A stretch of DNA of 64,000 nt, taken from positions 124,001-188,000 of the forward strand of contig JAEWOH010000024.1 of assembly GCA_023460955.1 (NCBI GenBank), in the 5' to 3' direction. Position numbers and translations under genes: made by a program. A model generated the notes under the pieces. The model did no database searches and was not told the origin of the DNA. It saw only the letters and a list, made by a program, of their open reading frames with translations. Source of the DNA: Bacillota bacterium. GTDB lineage: Bacteria > Bacillota > Clostridia > Acetivibrionales > DSM-1351. Shown here in pieces: positions 49,882-59,905 of this stretch. Each line of letters starts with the position of its first letter. Positions within the stretch are counted from its first letter, which is position 1.

Positions 49882-51705
49882 TTATTTATCTTTCCTATAG
49901 GATTTGCCTGAAGACTTGTTTCCTGTGGCTTTAAAAACTCCAGGAGTTTTTCCGCCCGCCTGGCTCGATCTCCTCTTTGAAGACTGCCCGCTGCCATAAG
50001 AGCTGTGTCCTGTAAAGGTTCCATAAGTTCCGCCGCTTCTCCCGGAACTATGGTTTGAACCGCCCCGTCCGCCCTTCTTACGAGGAGTCGATTTTTCGAC
50101 ATTGATTCTCTTGCCTTTGATGGTATAATTCTTCATGGACTTGAGAACCTCAGAGGCAAATTCCTTAGGAACCTCAACAAATGAGTATTTATCAAAAATA
50201 TCTATTGAACCTACCATTTTACCAGGCAGCCCTGAAGATTCAACAAGACTTTCAATTATATGCTTTGGCTGTATTTTGTTGTCGCTGCCGATATTTATGA
50301 ACAAACGCACCATATCGTTGTCTGTTTCAAATGCTGTATCGCCCAATTCATCAATTTCACTTACTGAGTTTGGTAAGCTCCCTGTTTGCTCAGAGTACAT
50401 TTTGAGCAGTGCCGCCGCAACATCAAGAGATGTAACAAAGCTTTCTTCCTGATCCCCTGTTTCAGAATTCAGTGCATCTACAAAACGCTCAATATGACTA
50501 ACATACTTGGACAAACTCTCATGCGCCAGATTATCTTTAAGGGTTTTAAGTACATTTGACATCTTTTTCTCTTCAACATCATTTATACTTGGAGGCTTCA
50601 TTAAAGTTACTGTCGATTTTGTATATCGTTGAATATCCCTTAGCTTGTATACTTCCCTGCCTGAAATAAAGGTGAAAGCCTTTCCGGTTCTTCCTGCTCT
50701 TCCGGTACGTCCTATCCTATGAACGTAATATTCTTCATCACTGGGAATGTCATAATTAAATACTGCTTCAACGTCATCGACATCAATTCCTCTAGCCGCA
50801 ACATCTGTTGCAATAAGAATATCAAAATTTCCTTTTCTGAATTGAGACATAACCTTATCCCTATGTTCCTGACGCATATCACCGTGGAGGGCTTCGGCAG
50901 AATATCCCCTGGATTGAAGGCCGGAGGTAAGTTCATCAACTCTCTTCTTTGTATTGCAGAATACAAGAGACAGTTTAATGTCATTGGTATCTATCAGTCG
51001 AGATAATACTTCTAGTTTTGCAGACTCCTTAACTTCGAGATAGTACTGCTCAATGCTGGGCACTGTCAGTTCCTTATGTGCAACTTTTATATGAATAGGA
51101 TTTTTCTGGTATTTTTTAGTAATGTCAAGAATTTCCTTAGGCATTGTAGCCGAAAACAGAATAGTCTGCCTTTCTTCAGGCACCTTTTCAAGAATTGTAT
51201 CAATATCTTCTCGAAAGCCCATATTTAGCATTTCATCAGCTTCATCAAGTACTATCATTTTAAGATTATCCAGCTTTAACGTTCTTCGCCTCATGTGATC
51301 CATGACACGACCAGGAGTTCCGATGATTATCTGGGGACGTTTTTTAAGAGCCAGTATCTGTCTATCAATCGGTTGACCGCCGTATACTGGAAGAATACGT
51401 ATTCCATCTTTATATTTCAATACATTTCTCAGTTCCTCTGAGGATTGTATTGCTAACTCTCTTGTTGGACAGAGTACCAATACCTGAATTGATTCAATTT
51501 CCGGCTGAATCATTTCAATGGCAGGTATACCGAAGGCACATGTTTTTCCGGTTCCGGTCTGAGCCTGACCTATCAAATCATTTCCATTGAGAATTGGAGG
51601 GATTGACTGGGATTGAATAGGAGTTGCTTCCTCAAAACCCATATCAGTAATTGCTTTTTGTACTTCACTTGAAAGGTTTAGATCCTTAAAACTTAATTTT
51701 TCCAT
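49882..51705 (-). CDS. DEAD-box ATP-dependent RNA helicase with DbpA-like RNA-binding domain
   Basis: 607 aa, CshA/DeaD-like. All helicase motifs are present: Q-motif ATPIQSQSIP, I AQTGTGKT, Ia PTRELAIQ, Ib TPGRVMDH, II DEAD, III SAT, V ATDVAARGIDV and VI HRIGRTGRAG. Residues about 470-545 form a DbpA-type RNA-recognition domain (RLFINIGSDNKIQPKHIIE, GSIDIFDKYSFVEVP). The last 60 residues are a Gly/Ser/Arg/Lys-rich tail typical of RNA contact. Likely functions are ribosome assembly and RNA turnover, especially in the cold. AAAGGAATAAT precedes the ATG on the minus strand. Confidence 0.95.
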   Translation of the reverse strand: MEKLSFKDLNLSSEVQKAITDMGFEEATPIQSQSIPPILNGNDLIGQAQTGTGKTCAFGIPAIEMIQPEIESIQVLVLCPTRELAIQSSEELRNVLKYKDGIRILPVYGGQPIDRQILALKKRPQIIIGTPGRVMDHMRRRTLKLDNLKMIVLDEADEMLNMGFREDIDTILEKVPEERQTILFSATMPKEILDITKKYQKNPIHIKVAHKELTVPSIEQYYLEVKESAKLEVLSRLIDTNDIKLSLVFCNTKKRVDELTSGLQSRGYSAEALHGDMRQEHRDKVMSQFRKGNFDILIATDVAARGIDVDDVEAVFNYDIPSDEEYYVHRIGRTGRAGRTGKAFTFISGREVYKLRDIQRYTKSTVTLMKPPSINDVEEKKMSNVLKTLKDNLAHESLSKYVSHIERFVDALNSETGDQEESFVTSLDVAAALLKMYSEQTGSLPNSVSEIDELGDTAFETDNDMVRLFINIGSDNKIQPKHIIESLVESSGLPGKMVGSIDIFDKYSFVEVPKEFASEVLKSMKNYTIKGKRINVEKSTPRKKGGRGGSNHSSGRSGGTYGTFTGHSSYGSGQSSKRRSSQAGGKTPGVFKATGNKSSGKSYRKDK

Positions 51706-52011
51706 TATTATTCCTTTACTTTTTTACACTTTTGATTTTATATACTATACAATAATAATTATTATTTACCTTTTTTGCAATGTTTATTTATTCTACACTT
51801 GATATATAGATTAAAAGATGTGTATAATCTTTGATGTTTATTTAGAGAATAACAGTATATTTTATGAAAACTTCATGCTTGTTGGGATATTATCCTCTGA
51901 CGGCAGTTATGATATCATATTGTTATTGCTATTTTAAAAGGACCAATTGAAACAAAGCATGAGCACTCTTAAATAACATAGAATTATACAGTATAATCGG
52001 GGGATATCAGA
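51706..52011. other. Divergent intergenic region between helicase and HAD genes
   Basis: 306 bases, very AT-rich, with no convincing gene. It must hold divergent promoters; a TATAAT at about 51992 precedes the HAD phosphatase gene but without a clear -35. Long leaders on either side could hold regulatory RNA, though no known motif was recognised. Confidence 0.5.
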
Positions 52012-52668
52012 ATGAAAAAGTTCGCATTTGTGTCTGATTTTGACGGGACACTTACCGACAGGGATTTTTACCACATCGTTATGGATAAATACCTTAAGGA
52101 TTGGGCATGGGATTACTATCATGAATGGAGAAAGTCAAAAAAGATAAATGTTGAATTTTTAAACAAGATATTTGGTGCAATGAACAGAAGCGAAGAGGAA
52201 ATACTTGAGGATATATTGGAGCTTCCTCTGGATCCGCATGCAATGGACTTCATTAAAAAGGTTGAGAACTGCGGAGGAGATTTTTATATATTAAGTGCCG
52301 GAACATCATATTATATAAAAAAACTTCTAGCACATTTTAAAATTGATAATGTTACAGTTATATCAATGGAGGGAAAATATTACAACCGAGGAATTACTAT
52401 CATCCCAGACACGCAAAGTGAGTATTATTCAAGCTTATGGGGTGTTGATAAAGCAAAGGTGGTTATGACACTGAAGGAGCAGTATCAGAAAGTATATTTT
52501 GCAGGCGACAGCGAGCCGGACATGGGTGCTGCTAAAGCTGCAGATTGTGCCTTCGCAAGAAATGATCTCCAAAGGCTGCTAACAGAACAGAACATATCTT
52601 TTGTTCCTTTTAACAGATATTTAGAAGTTGAAGAATATATGATTAATAATGGAATGCTCAACAAATAA
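52012..52668 (+). CDS. HAD-IB family phosphatase, MtnX-like
   Basis: 218 aa. HAD motif I SDFDGTLT (nucleophile and acid Asp), motif II SAGTS and motif IV AGDSEPDMGAAKAAD; the inserted helical cap resembles that of MtnX and phosphoserine phosphatase-like enzymes. The substrate is unknown. It lies 48 bases before a glycerol-1-phosphate dehydrogenase gene in the same direction, so a sugar- or polyol-phosphate substrate from that pathway is a reasonable guess. GGGGGATATCAG precedes ATG 52012. Confidence 0.83.
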   Translation: MKKFAFVSDFDGTLTDRDFYHIVMDKYLKDWAWDYYHEWRKSKKINVEFLNKIFGAMNRSEEEILEDILELPLDPHAMDFIKKVENCGGDFYILSAGTSYYIKKLLAHFKIDNVTVISMEGKYYNRGITIIPDTQSEYYSSLWGVDKAKVVMTLKEQYQKVYFAGDSEPDMGAAKAADCAFARNDLQRLLTEQNISFVPFNRYLEVEEYMINNGMLNK

Positions 52669-52716
52669 GAGCATTGAAAATCCGTTTATAGGTTTGAGTG
52701 GAAGCAGGAGGTTTCT

Positions 52717-53781
52717 ATGGGTACATCCATACACAGAATCGAAATACCTACTATAATGGAAGTAAACATTGATATACTGGAAAATGTGGGTTCATACATT
52801 GAAAGAGCCGGTATATCCAGAGTAATTATTCTATTTGGTGAGGGAATCAGAACACTTTTCGGAGAAAGAATAATTAATTCCATAAAGAGTAAGTCTTCGC
52901 TTTCACTTCTTGACTCCTATGATTTTGATGATATTACTATAGAGAAGCTAATTCCCCAGGCTTTTTCAATACCTTCCAGAACAGATGCGGTTATTGGTGT
53001 GGGAGGAGGGAAGGTTCTGGATACTGCTAAGTATATTTCTTTTTTAAACAAGCTTCCCTTTATCAGTATTCCTACTTCAACCTCAAACGATGGTTTTTCC
53101 AGCTCCGGCTGTTCACTGATTATCGGAGGAAAAAGAACTTCGGTACATGCTACAATGCCCTTTGGAATAATTGTTGACCTGAACGTAATAAAAAATGCAC
53201 CCTCAAAGTTTATTTATTCAGGGCTGGGAGATATCTCTTCAAAAATTACTGCTGTATTCGACTGGTACTTTGAGGAGAGAAACTCAGTATCAAAAGTGGA
53301 CGATTTTGCTGCTATGCTTGCAAAAAAATCTGTGAACAGTATAGTGCGAATGCCTTATACCAATATAAAAGAACATTTCTTTTTAAAAGAAATGGTGGAT
53401 TCACTTACTATGAGCGGCATTGCTATGGAGATAGCGGGAAACAGCTCTCCCGCAAGTGGTAGTGAGCATCTTATATCCCACGCTCTGGATAAAATACTTG
53501 ACAAGCCTCAGCTTCACGGCATTCAGGTTGGTGTTGCGACATATCTGATGAGCCTTGTCCAGCAACACAGGTCAGAACGTATAGAAAAATTCCTGGGTGA
53601 TACCGGATTTTTTGATTATGTTGCAACGCTAAACATGAAGGCTGAGGCTTTTGAGAAAGCTATAGACATTGCTCCTTCCATAAAACCCAACAGATTTACT
53701 TATATTCATGTTGAAGAAAACAGGATAAAGGCAAAGGAACTGCTCAGGAGCAATGAGATACTTAAAAAGCTGCTGAACTAA
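52717..53781 (+). CDS. araM: sn-Glycerol-1-phosphate dehydrogenase (AraM/EgsA type)
   Basis: 354 aa of the iron-alcohol-dehydrogenase-like G1PDH family. The NAD(P)-binding glycine motif VGGGKVLDTAKY, substrate region PTSTSNDGFSS, and metal ligands in GLGDISSK (Asp), SGSEHLISH (His) and QLHGIQVG (His) are all present. It reduces dihydroxyacetone phosphate to sn-glycerol 1-phosphate, the stereoisomer used in archaeal-type ether lipids and, in Bacillus, in heptaprenylglyceryl phosphate. AGGAGG precedes ATG 52717. No PcrB-like prenyltransferase is in the window. Confidence 0.88.
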   Translation: MGTSIHRIEIPTIMEVNIDILENVGSYIERAGISRVIILFGEGIRTLFGERIINSIKSKSSLSLLDSYDFDDITIEKLIPQAFSIPSRTDAVIGVGGGKVLDTAKYISFLNKLPFISIPTSTSNDGFSSSGCSLIIGGKRTSVHATMPFGIIVDLNVIKNAPSKFIYSGLGDISSKITAVFDWYFEERNSVSKVDDFAAMLAKKSVNSIVRMPYTNIKEHFFLKEMVDSLTMSGIAMEIAGNSSPASGSEHLISHALDKILDKPQLHGIQVGVATYLMSLVQQHRSERIEKFLGDTGFFDYVATLNMKAEAFEKAIDIAPSIKPNRFTYIHVEENRIKAKELLRSNEILKKLLN

Positions 53782-53806
53782 TTAACGGCTTATAAGCAAG
53801 GATAAA

Positions 53807-53857
53807 GAGAGCTGTCGTACAGTCAGTCATAGTAACTGTTTGACAGTCTCCCTTTTA
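53807..53857. terminator. Bidirectional terminator between araM and ldh
   Basis: GAGA, CTGTC and ACAGT pair in order with ACTGT, GACAG and TCTC (53835-53850), separated by small bulges, followed by CCCTTTT. Confidence 0.8.
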
Positions 53858-53887
53858 AATTACTGATACATATTAATTAGAGCTGTA

Positions 53888-54838
53888 CTATATATTCAGA
53901 CCACTGATAACCTGTTTTAAAGACTGGGCTGATTTATTAAGCATTAATGTCTCTTCGCTGCTTAAGGGGACATTAATGATTCTTGCTATGCCCTCTGAAT
54001 TAACCTGGCTTGGAATGCTGAGACAGATGTCGCTCAAACCATATTCACCTTCCAGCAGACTTGATACAGTAAGAATTGAGTTCTCGTTTCTTACAATGGC
54101 TTCAACGATTCTTCTCACTGCCAGAGCCACTGCGTAATATGTGGCTCCCTTGCGGTCAATAATTTCATAAGCAGCATTCTTTACATTATTGAAGGTGGTT
54201 TCTTTAAAACTTGTACTGTCACAGGATTTACAATCCTTACAGTATGCGTCCATGGATACTCCTGCAATAGAGGCAATACTCCAGGTTGGTACTTCCGTGT
54301 CCCCGTGTTCCCCAATAATATAAGCGTGTACGTTACGGGGATCAACACCCATATGTTCTCCAATCATATATTTAAATCGAGCTGAGTCTAATACTGTTCC
54401 TGAGCCTATTACTCTGTTCTTTGGAAACCCTGAAAGCTTATAGGTAACGTAGGTAAGAATATCAACAGGGTTTGTAACTACCAGAAGTATACAATCACTA
54501 TTGTATTTAACTATGTTTCCTATTACATCTTTAAAAATGGCTGTGTTTTTGTTTACAAGGTCAATTCGGGTTTCACCGGGCTTTTGATTAGCTCCACCTG
54601 TAATAACCACGATATCTGCATCACTGCAGTCTGAGTAAGTGCCGCTGTATATTCTTACCGGTCTGACAAAAGGCATGCCGTGATTCATATCCATGGCCTC
54701 GCCCTCGGATTTTTTTGCATTAATATCTATAAGAACCAATTCAGAAATAAGTCCGCTTAACATAAGTGTGTAGGCAGTTGTTGACCCTACAAAACCGGTA
54801 CCAATAATAGCAATTTTATTTATGGATTTGTTTTTCAT
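53888..54838 (-). CDS. ldh: L-lactate dehydrogenase
   Basis: 316 aa. NAD-binding GTGFVGSTTAY, substrate loop NQKPGETR (Gln at the position that favours lactate over malate), Arg in DSARFKY and catalytic His in IIGEHGDTEVP. It reduces pyruvate to L-lactate to recycle NADH. On the minus strand AGGAGGTAAACGCT precedes the ATG at 54838. A Cys-rich insertion (KDCKSCD) in the middle is unusual. Confidence 0.95.
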   Translation of the reverse strand: MKNKSINKIAIIGTGFVGSTTAYTLMLSGLISELVLIDINAKKSEGEAMDMNHGMPFVRPVRIYSGTYSDCSDADIVVITGGANQKPGETRIDLVNKNTAIFKDVIGNIVKYNSDCILLVVTNPVDILTYVTYKLSGFPKNRVIGSGTVLDSARFKYMIGEHMGVDPRNVHAYIIGEHGDTEVPTWSIASIAGVSMDAYCKDCKSCDSTSFKETTFNNVKNAAYEIIDRKGATYYAVALAVRRIVEAIVRNENSILTVSSLLEGEYGLSDICLSIPSQVNSEGIARIINVPLSSEETLMLNKSAQSLKQVISGLNI

Positions 54839-54986
54839 AGCGTTTACCTCCTGAGTAAGCTTTACTAAATATAATATACCCCTTTAGTGGTAAAAAGTAA
54901 CAATAATTTATTTGAATAAATATGAAATATAATGTAAAATATTATTGTATTTATGCAAAAAAACGCACAATTGAGGAGCAAATTTT

Positions 54987-56105
54987 ATGCAGTTTTTAGT
55001 TCATCAACAGATGAATATCCTTTCCGGTGCAGTAATATTTCTTTTTGGAATTTACGCGTTAAGTGTTCTGGATAAAAAGGTTTTGATAAACCAAACATAT
55101 ATTGCCTCCTTATGCCTCAATCTATTATTGATTAATGCAGAAATTGTGTTGTTTATTCTACAAGAGGCAAGTATAGGGTTAGTCTGGGCTCGTATTTTAT
55201 CGGCCCTTTTAAAGTCTTTGTCTCCTGTATTGGCTTACATGTTCCTTAAATTTATTTGTGCATACTATATGCCGCCCTTCGAAATAAAAAGGTCTGTTCG
55301 CCCAGTATTTAAGCTTTTACTGGTTTTTAACATATTTGTAGGAGTATTGTCCTCGTTATTAGGTAAAATCCAATCGGAAAGTGTGTTGGGCTATATTATT
55401 CCCTTCCTTGCTTCAATAATTTTCCTTGCGTACGGTTTATATGTTATTATCATAAACAAAAAAATACTGCTTAAGTTTGAATACGGATATATCCTGATTT
55501 TGAGTTTTATTACAAATGTACTAGTACTTTCTTTGTTATTTTCATCTAGGATCAGCTTTATCTGGTGTATAACAACCTTTATAATAATTATGATGTTTAT
55601 AACAATCCAGCAAAGAGAACTTTACAGGGACGCATTGACCGGAGTTCGAAACAGATTAGTATTAAAAAAATGTTTGGATTCTCATGCTAAAAGGCCCTAT
55701 GAAGCTTTATCGGTAATAATGATTGATATGGATTATTTTAAAAATATTAATGATTCCTATGGACATTTGGAGGGAGACCGAGCTCTTAAAGTTTTTGCAA
55801 AGCTGCTTCAAAAGGTTTATTCAGAGAGTGGAATTGTAATTCGAATGGGCGGAGATGAATTTATTATACTTGTTTACGGTCTCTCTGAAACTAAGGTAAA
55901 TGATCTTATAATAAAGATGGGTAAAATGGTTGACAGATATAATCACAGATGTGAAAAACCATATATGTTGAAATTCAGCTGTGCTTGCGGAACGTATAAG
56001 AATGATATGAGTATGGATCAATTTATACACGAGATTGATCTAAAAATGTACAATAGCAAGATTACCCGCAAGAGAAAACTATTAAATGCAGATATCGAAT
56101 TCTGA
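54987..56105 (+). CDS. Membrane-bound GGDEF diguanylate cyclase
   Basis: 372 aa. Residues 1-205 carry about seven membrane helices like the histidine-kinase N-terminal 7TM domain. The GGDEF domain covers about 215-365: RDALTGVRNRL, IMIDMDYFKNINDSYGHLEGDRAL and the active-site RMGGDEFIILVYG. The RxxD inhibitory site before GGDEF is absent, so product inhibition may not apply. It should make cyclic di-GMP at the membrane. GAGGAG precedes ATG 54987. Confidence 0.9.
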   Translation: MQFLVHQQMNILSGAVIFLFGIYALSVLDKKVLINQTYIASLCLNLLLINAEIVLFILQEASIGLVWARILSALLKSLSPVLAYMFLKFICAYYMPPFEIKRSVRPVFKLLLVFNIFVGVLSSLLGKIQSESVLGYIIPFLASIIFLAYGLYVIIINKKILLKFEYGYILILSFITNVLVLSLLFSSRISFIWCITTFIIIMMFITIQQRELYRDALTGVRNRLVLKKCLDSHAKRPYEALSVIMIDMDYFKNINDSYGHLEGDRALKVFAKLLQKVYSESGIVIRMGGDEFIILVYGLSETKVNDLIIKMGKMVDRYNHRCEKPYMLKFSCACGTYKNDMSMDQFIHEIDLKMYNSKITRKRKLLNADIEF

Positions 56106-56225
56106 ACTATTTATAGGATTTGGTTATTTAATGTTGCTTTTTGGAGTTGATTAATAGATTTACTGTAAGTATAATTTGCTATAAGAGTTTCAATTGAACA
56201 AAAAACTAATGGACGGAGGGTTATT

Positions 56226-56621
56226 ATGATTTTTTGGAAGGACGATTATGTTTTAGGTATTGAACACATTGACCAGCAGCATAGGGAACTTTTTAGAATT
56301 GCTTCAGAAATCCATGAACTTTTACAAAATGATCTTATTACCGATAAGTACGACAGTATCATTAAGTTGCTTTCAGAACTTAAGGATTATACTGTATTCC
56401 ACTTTAAGTCGGAAGAGGAATACATGGTTAGTATTGGCTACAGAAAGCTGTTAAGTCATAAAGTTGAGCATAACGATTTTATAGATAAAATAAATAATGT
56501 GGATCTTGAGAAAATAGATATGGATCATGAGCAATATCTATTAGATATTCTTGAGTTTATACTCAATTGGATATCAGATCATATCCTTCAGACTGACAGA
56601 GCATACGTAACAAAAGGATAA
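56226..56621 (+). CDS. Bacteriohemerythrin
   Basis: 131 aa, the usual single-domain length. Diiron ligands: HIDQQHRELF, HFKSEEEYM, HKVEHNDF and WISDHILQTD. It binds oxygen reversibly. The gene follows the GGDEF gene by 120 bases, and the same strand suggests a shared regulatory setting, but co-transcription is uncertain. GGAGGG precedes ATG 56226. Confidence 0.93.
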   Translation: MIFWKDDYVLGIEHIDQQHRELFRIASEIHELLQNDLITDKYDSIIKLLSELKDYTVFHFKSEEEYMVSIGYRKLLSHKVEHNDFIDKINNVDLEKIDMDHEQYLLDILEFILNWISDHILQTDRAYVTKG

Positions 56622-56636
56622 TAAACAAATGAGGCT

Positions 56637-56678
56637 GAACATATATTTTACTGCTATGGTAAAGTATATGTTCTTTTT
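56637..56678 (+). terminator. Terminator after bacteriohemerythrin
   Basis: GAACATATA pairs with TATATGTTC and TTTAC with GTAAA, followed by TTTTT. Confidence 0.88.
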
Positions 56679-56911
56679 ATTACATTAAAATTCACTGTTT
56701 GGACACTTTAATTAAGTATTGAAAGTATTCCAGATACTTAATTTTTGATATGAGGCGTCTGAAATTATAACAGCTGCTTTGGGTCAGAAGTTATTTCAAA
56801 TAATTAATATTTTTTAAGGTACTTGTTTTATTTTTTTTAAGAGTGGTATATAAATTGATAACTATAATTTAACAGAATATGTTAGGTCTGTTGACCTTTA
56901 GGAGGAAGAAT

Positions 56912-58240
56912 ATGAAAGTAGTAATAATAGGATGTACACATGCTGGAACAGCTGCAGCAAAAAATGCGGCTAAGCTATATAAGGATGCTGAGATTACCGT
57001 TTATGAAAAGAATGATAATATCTCTTTTCTTTCCTGTGGAATAGCGCTGTATGTAGGCGGAGTGGTTAAAGATCCCAAGGGACTTTTTTATTCTTCACCA
57101 GAAGCGTTAAAGGAAATAGGTATTACAACCCGTATGAATCATGAGGTTCTGGAGGTAAAACCTGAGGAAAAAATTATAATGGTTAAGAACCTGACAGATG
57201 CCTCAATCTTTGAAGACACCTATGACAAACTGATTATAACTACGGGTTCCTGGCCAATTGTACCCAAATTTGAAGGGCTTGAGCTCGAAAATATTCTTTT
57301 ATCAAAGAATTATGATCATTCAAATGACATTATAGAGAAATCAAAAAATTCTGAAAATATTGTTGTTGTCGGTGCGGGATACATCGGGGCAGAACTGGTG
57401 GAGGCCTTTGCAGATCAAGGTAAGAAGGTAACCTTGATAGATACTGAAGCGAGGATAATGAGTAAATATTTTGACAAGGAATTTACCGATTTGGCTGAGG
57501 AAGAGTATAAAAATCATGGAATAAAGCTTGCTTTAGGTGAAACAGTCGTACGCTTTGAGGGGGAAAACGGGAAAGTTACCTCCGTTGTAACCAACAAGGG
57601 TCTCTATCCCGCAGATATGGTTATTTTAAGCATAGGGTTCAAGCCTAGTACAGAGCTTTTTAGGGGAATGCTTGAAATGCTGCCAAATGGAGCCATTATC
57701 GTGGATGAATATATGCAGACCAGCTGCCCGGACGTATTTGCTGCAGGTGACTGCTGTGCCGTAAAATACAATCCCACCGGAAAGCTTCAGTATATACCAC
57801 TTGCCACCAATGCAGTAAGAATGGGCACTTTGGTTGCGAGAAACCTTCAAAAGCCTTTAATTAAAGGTATGGGAACTCAAGCTACCTCGGGAATAAAAAT
57901 ATATGATCTCAACTGTGCAGCTACCGGTCTAACACAGACTATGGCTGAAGCCCAAGAGCTTGATGTCAAGACTGTAACGGTAAAAGAAAATTATAGGCCT
58001 GAATTCATGCCATCCTATGAAGAGGCTATGCTTAAGATAGTTTATGACAACAAAACAAGAGTTGTACTAGGCGCACAGCTGTTGTCAAAAGCTGATCTGA
58101 CTCAATCAATAAATACTTTATCAGTTGTGATACAGAATAAGATGACTATAGATGAACTGGCTTTTGTGGATTTCTTCTTCCAACCACATTATAATAAACC
58201 TTGGAATATACTTAATATGGCTGGTTTGGCAGCAGAATAA
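56912..58240 (+). CDS. nox: NADH oxidase / CoA-disulfide reductase-family flavoprotein
   Basis: 442 aa from ATG 56912 (AGGAGGA just upstream; a more distal in-frame ATG at 56879 is unlikely). FAD motif VIIGCTHAGTAA, redox-active Cys42 in SFLSCGIALYVGG and His10, both as in enterococcal NADH oxidase, the NADH-binding VVVGAGYIGAELVEAF and the C-terminal FAD contact VFAAGDC. It probably removes oxygen by oxidising NADH, to water if the single Cys is used, or to peroxide otherwise. Confidence 0.9.
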   Translation: MKVVIIGCTHAGTAAAKNAAKLYKDAEITVYEKNDNISFLSCGIALYVGGVVKDPKGLFYSSPEALKEIGITTRMNHEVLEVKPEEKIIMVKNLTDASIFEDTYDKLIITTGSWPIVPKFEGLELENILLSKNYDHSNDIIEKSKNSENIVVVGAGYIGAELVEAFADQGKKVTLIDTEARIMSKYFDKEFTDLAEEEYKNHGIKLALGETVVRFEGENGKVTSVVTNKGLYPADMVILSIGFKPSTELFRGMLEMLPNGAIIVDEYMQTSCPDVFAAGDCCAVKYNPTGKLQYIPLATNAVRMGTLVARNLQKPLIKGMGTQATSGIKIYDLNCAATGLTQTMAEAQELDVKTVTVKENYRPEFMPSYEEAMLKIVYDNKTRVVLGAQLLSKADLTQSINTLSVVIQNKMTIDELAFVDFFFQPHYNKPWNILNMAGLAAE

Positions 58241-58340
58241 GCCAGAGAAAGTGTAAGAATTGTTTTTAGACAAATTAAAAGCTATTTCGACTACAAACAA
58301 TTATAGTAGTGTTTTCAAAAAAAGATAATTATGCTATGTT

Positions 58341-58386
58341 AATATAGCAGGGCAGATGGAATACCGTTTGCTTTGCTATATTTTTG
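58341..58386 (+). terminator. Terminator after the NADH oxidase gene
   Basis: AATATAGCA (58341-58349) pairs with TGCTATATT (58374-58382), followed by TTTG. It contains the alternative ATG 58356 of the next frame, which argues that ATG is not the start of that gene. Confidence 0.65.
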
Positions 58387-58463
58387 TGCTCGCTCATGTT
58401 GCCATTACAATTATATTTTTTATTATTTTTGTTTTATTGTGGGTAGGTCCGGGGGTTGGTTTA

Positions 58464-59795
58464 ATGAATTTCGCCGAAAAATTAAATAATATATACTTTA
58501 ATAAAAGGGACCTGAATGATGAAGAAATGGCCTCTTCAAGGAATTTATCAATTTACGAGGGCTGTACTGCAAGAAGTATATTAACCCTTACAAGCGGATC
58601 CTTCCTTGTCGGCTTCGCCAATTACCTTGGTGCCAGTAACCAGATATCCGGGCTAATTTCTGCAATACCTGTTCTGGCCGGAATTATTACGGTGTTTTCA
58701 CCAGTATTATTTGAAAGGCTGGAGAACAGAAAGCTAATTACGGTGCTTTTTTGTTTTATAGGCCGGCTCTTGCTGGGATTAATGATACTCATTCCTTTTA
58801 TTAATATATCCGGTGCGACACGGATAACCATTTTGATAGCAACCTTCCTTGTAGCCAACCTCTTTTTGGCTTCAGTTATGCCCTCGGCACTTGCATGGGT
58901 GCTCAATATCACACCGGAGGGAATCAGGGGTGCTTATTACGGACGCAGAGAATCAATAGTTCTGGGTGTGGTAACCATTGTAACACTTGTAATGGGACAG
59001 GTGCTTGATGTTTTTGACAGGGCAGGACACCAGCTTAATGGCTTTGTTGTACTTTACATATTTGTGATTATTACAACAATGGTAAACCTTATCATTTTTT
59101 CAGGCATTAAAGAGCAGCCGAATAAAATAACAAAGAACAGCATTTCAATAATAAATATATTCAGTAAACCTATAAAAAGCAAAAAATATATGAAAGTATC
59201 ACTTCTTATGGCAATTTGGAATTTCGGGTATCAGCTGGCTTTTCCGTTTACCTCAGTATACATGATATCGACATTGAAACTTGGGTACGGCTTAATTACC
59301 ATAATGGCAGTTTTAGCATCCATTACAAGTGTTATTTCGGTAAAGTTTTGGGGTAGGCTGGCAGATAGAAAATCCTGGGTTCATCTGACAAATCTGATGT
59401 TACTGCTCCAAGTGGCAAGCTTCTTAATTTGGTTTTTTATAAACGGACATACTGTTATGTATCTTATAGCCTTTGCCCATATATTAAGCGGTGCGGCTAT
59501 TGCCGGAATTAATATTTCCATGAACAATCTTCAGTACAGTTTTTCACCTCCTGAAAACAAGATGGTGTTTATGGGCTTTTCATCAGCAGTTAATGGAATT
59601 ATCGGTTTCCTTGGTACGTTGGTCGGTTCGTATTTCATTACCTTGACCGGCAAGTATTCTCATTCTCATTCATTGGGAAAACTTTCTGTGGGAATTATGC
59701 AACTTCTCTTTGTTATTGCCGGAGTAATGCTTTTTACAGGTATGATTGTTTCGCGTTCAATGATGAAAAACGAATTAAATATGCTGAAGCAATAA
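58464..59795 (+). CDS. MFS transporter
   Basis: 443 aa from ATG 58464 with about 12 helices; GGGGG lies eight bases upstream. The frame extends to ATG 58356, but that start lies within a terminator hairpin and would add an unusual extra helix. Between helices 2 and 3 (VLFERLENRKL) and helices 8 and 9 (WGRLADRKSW) the loops resemble the MFS signature. The N-terminal RNLSIYEGCTARSI is shared with a clostridial group of unknown substrate. Confidence 0.8.
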   Translation: MNFAEKLNNIYFNKRDLNDEEMASSRNLSIYEGCTARSILTLTSGSFLVGFANYLGASNQISGLISAIPVLAGIITVFSPVLFERLENRKLITVLFCFIGRLLLGLMILIPFINISGATRITILIATFLVANLFLASVMPSALAWVLNITPEGIRGAYYGRRESIVLGVVTIVTLVMGQVLDVFDRAGHQLNGFVVLYIFVIITTMVNLIIFSGIKEQPNKITKNSISIINIFSKPIKSKKYMKVSLLMAIWNFGYQLAFPFTSVYMISTLKLGYGLITIMAVLASITSVISVKFWGRLADRKSWVHLTNLMLLLQVASFLIWFFINGHTVMYLIAFAHILSGAAIAGINISMNNLQYSFSPPENKMVFMGFSSAVNGIIGFLGTLVGSYFITLTGKYSHSHSLGKLSVGIMQLLFVIAGVMLFTGMIVSRSMMKNELNMLKQ

Positions 59796-59905
59796 TTTTT
59801 TATTTATATAGAAAACATATAAATAAAGTTTTATTAACCGCATTGAATGTAAATAACGTCTGTTGTTACTGAAATAAATTAATTCGGATTGGAGTAACTT
59901 ATAGT

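Noticed and set aside
51844..51955. Short plus-strand frame in the helicase/HAD gap
   Set aside because: About 28 codons from an ATG with no ribosome binding site; not distinguishable from chance.
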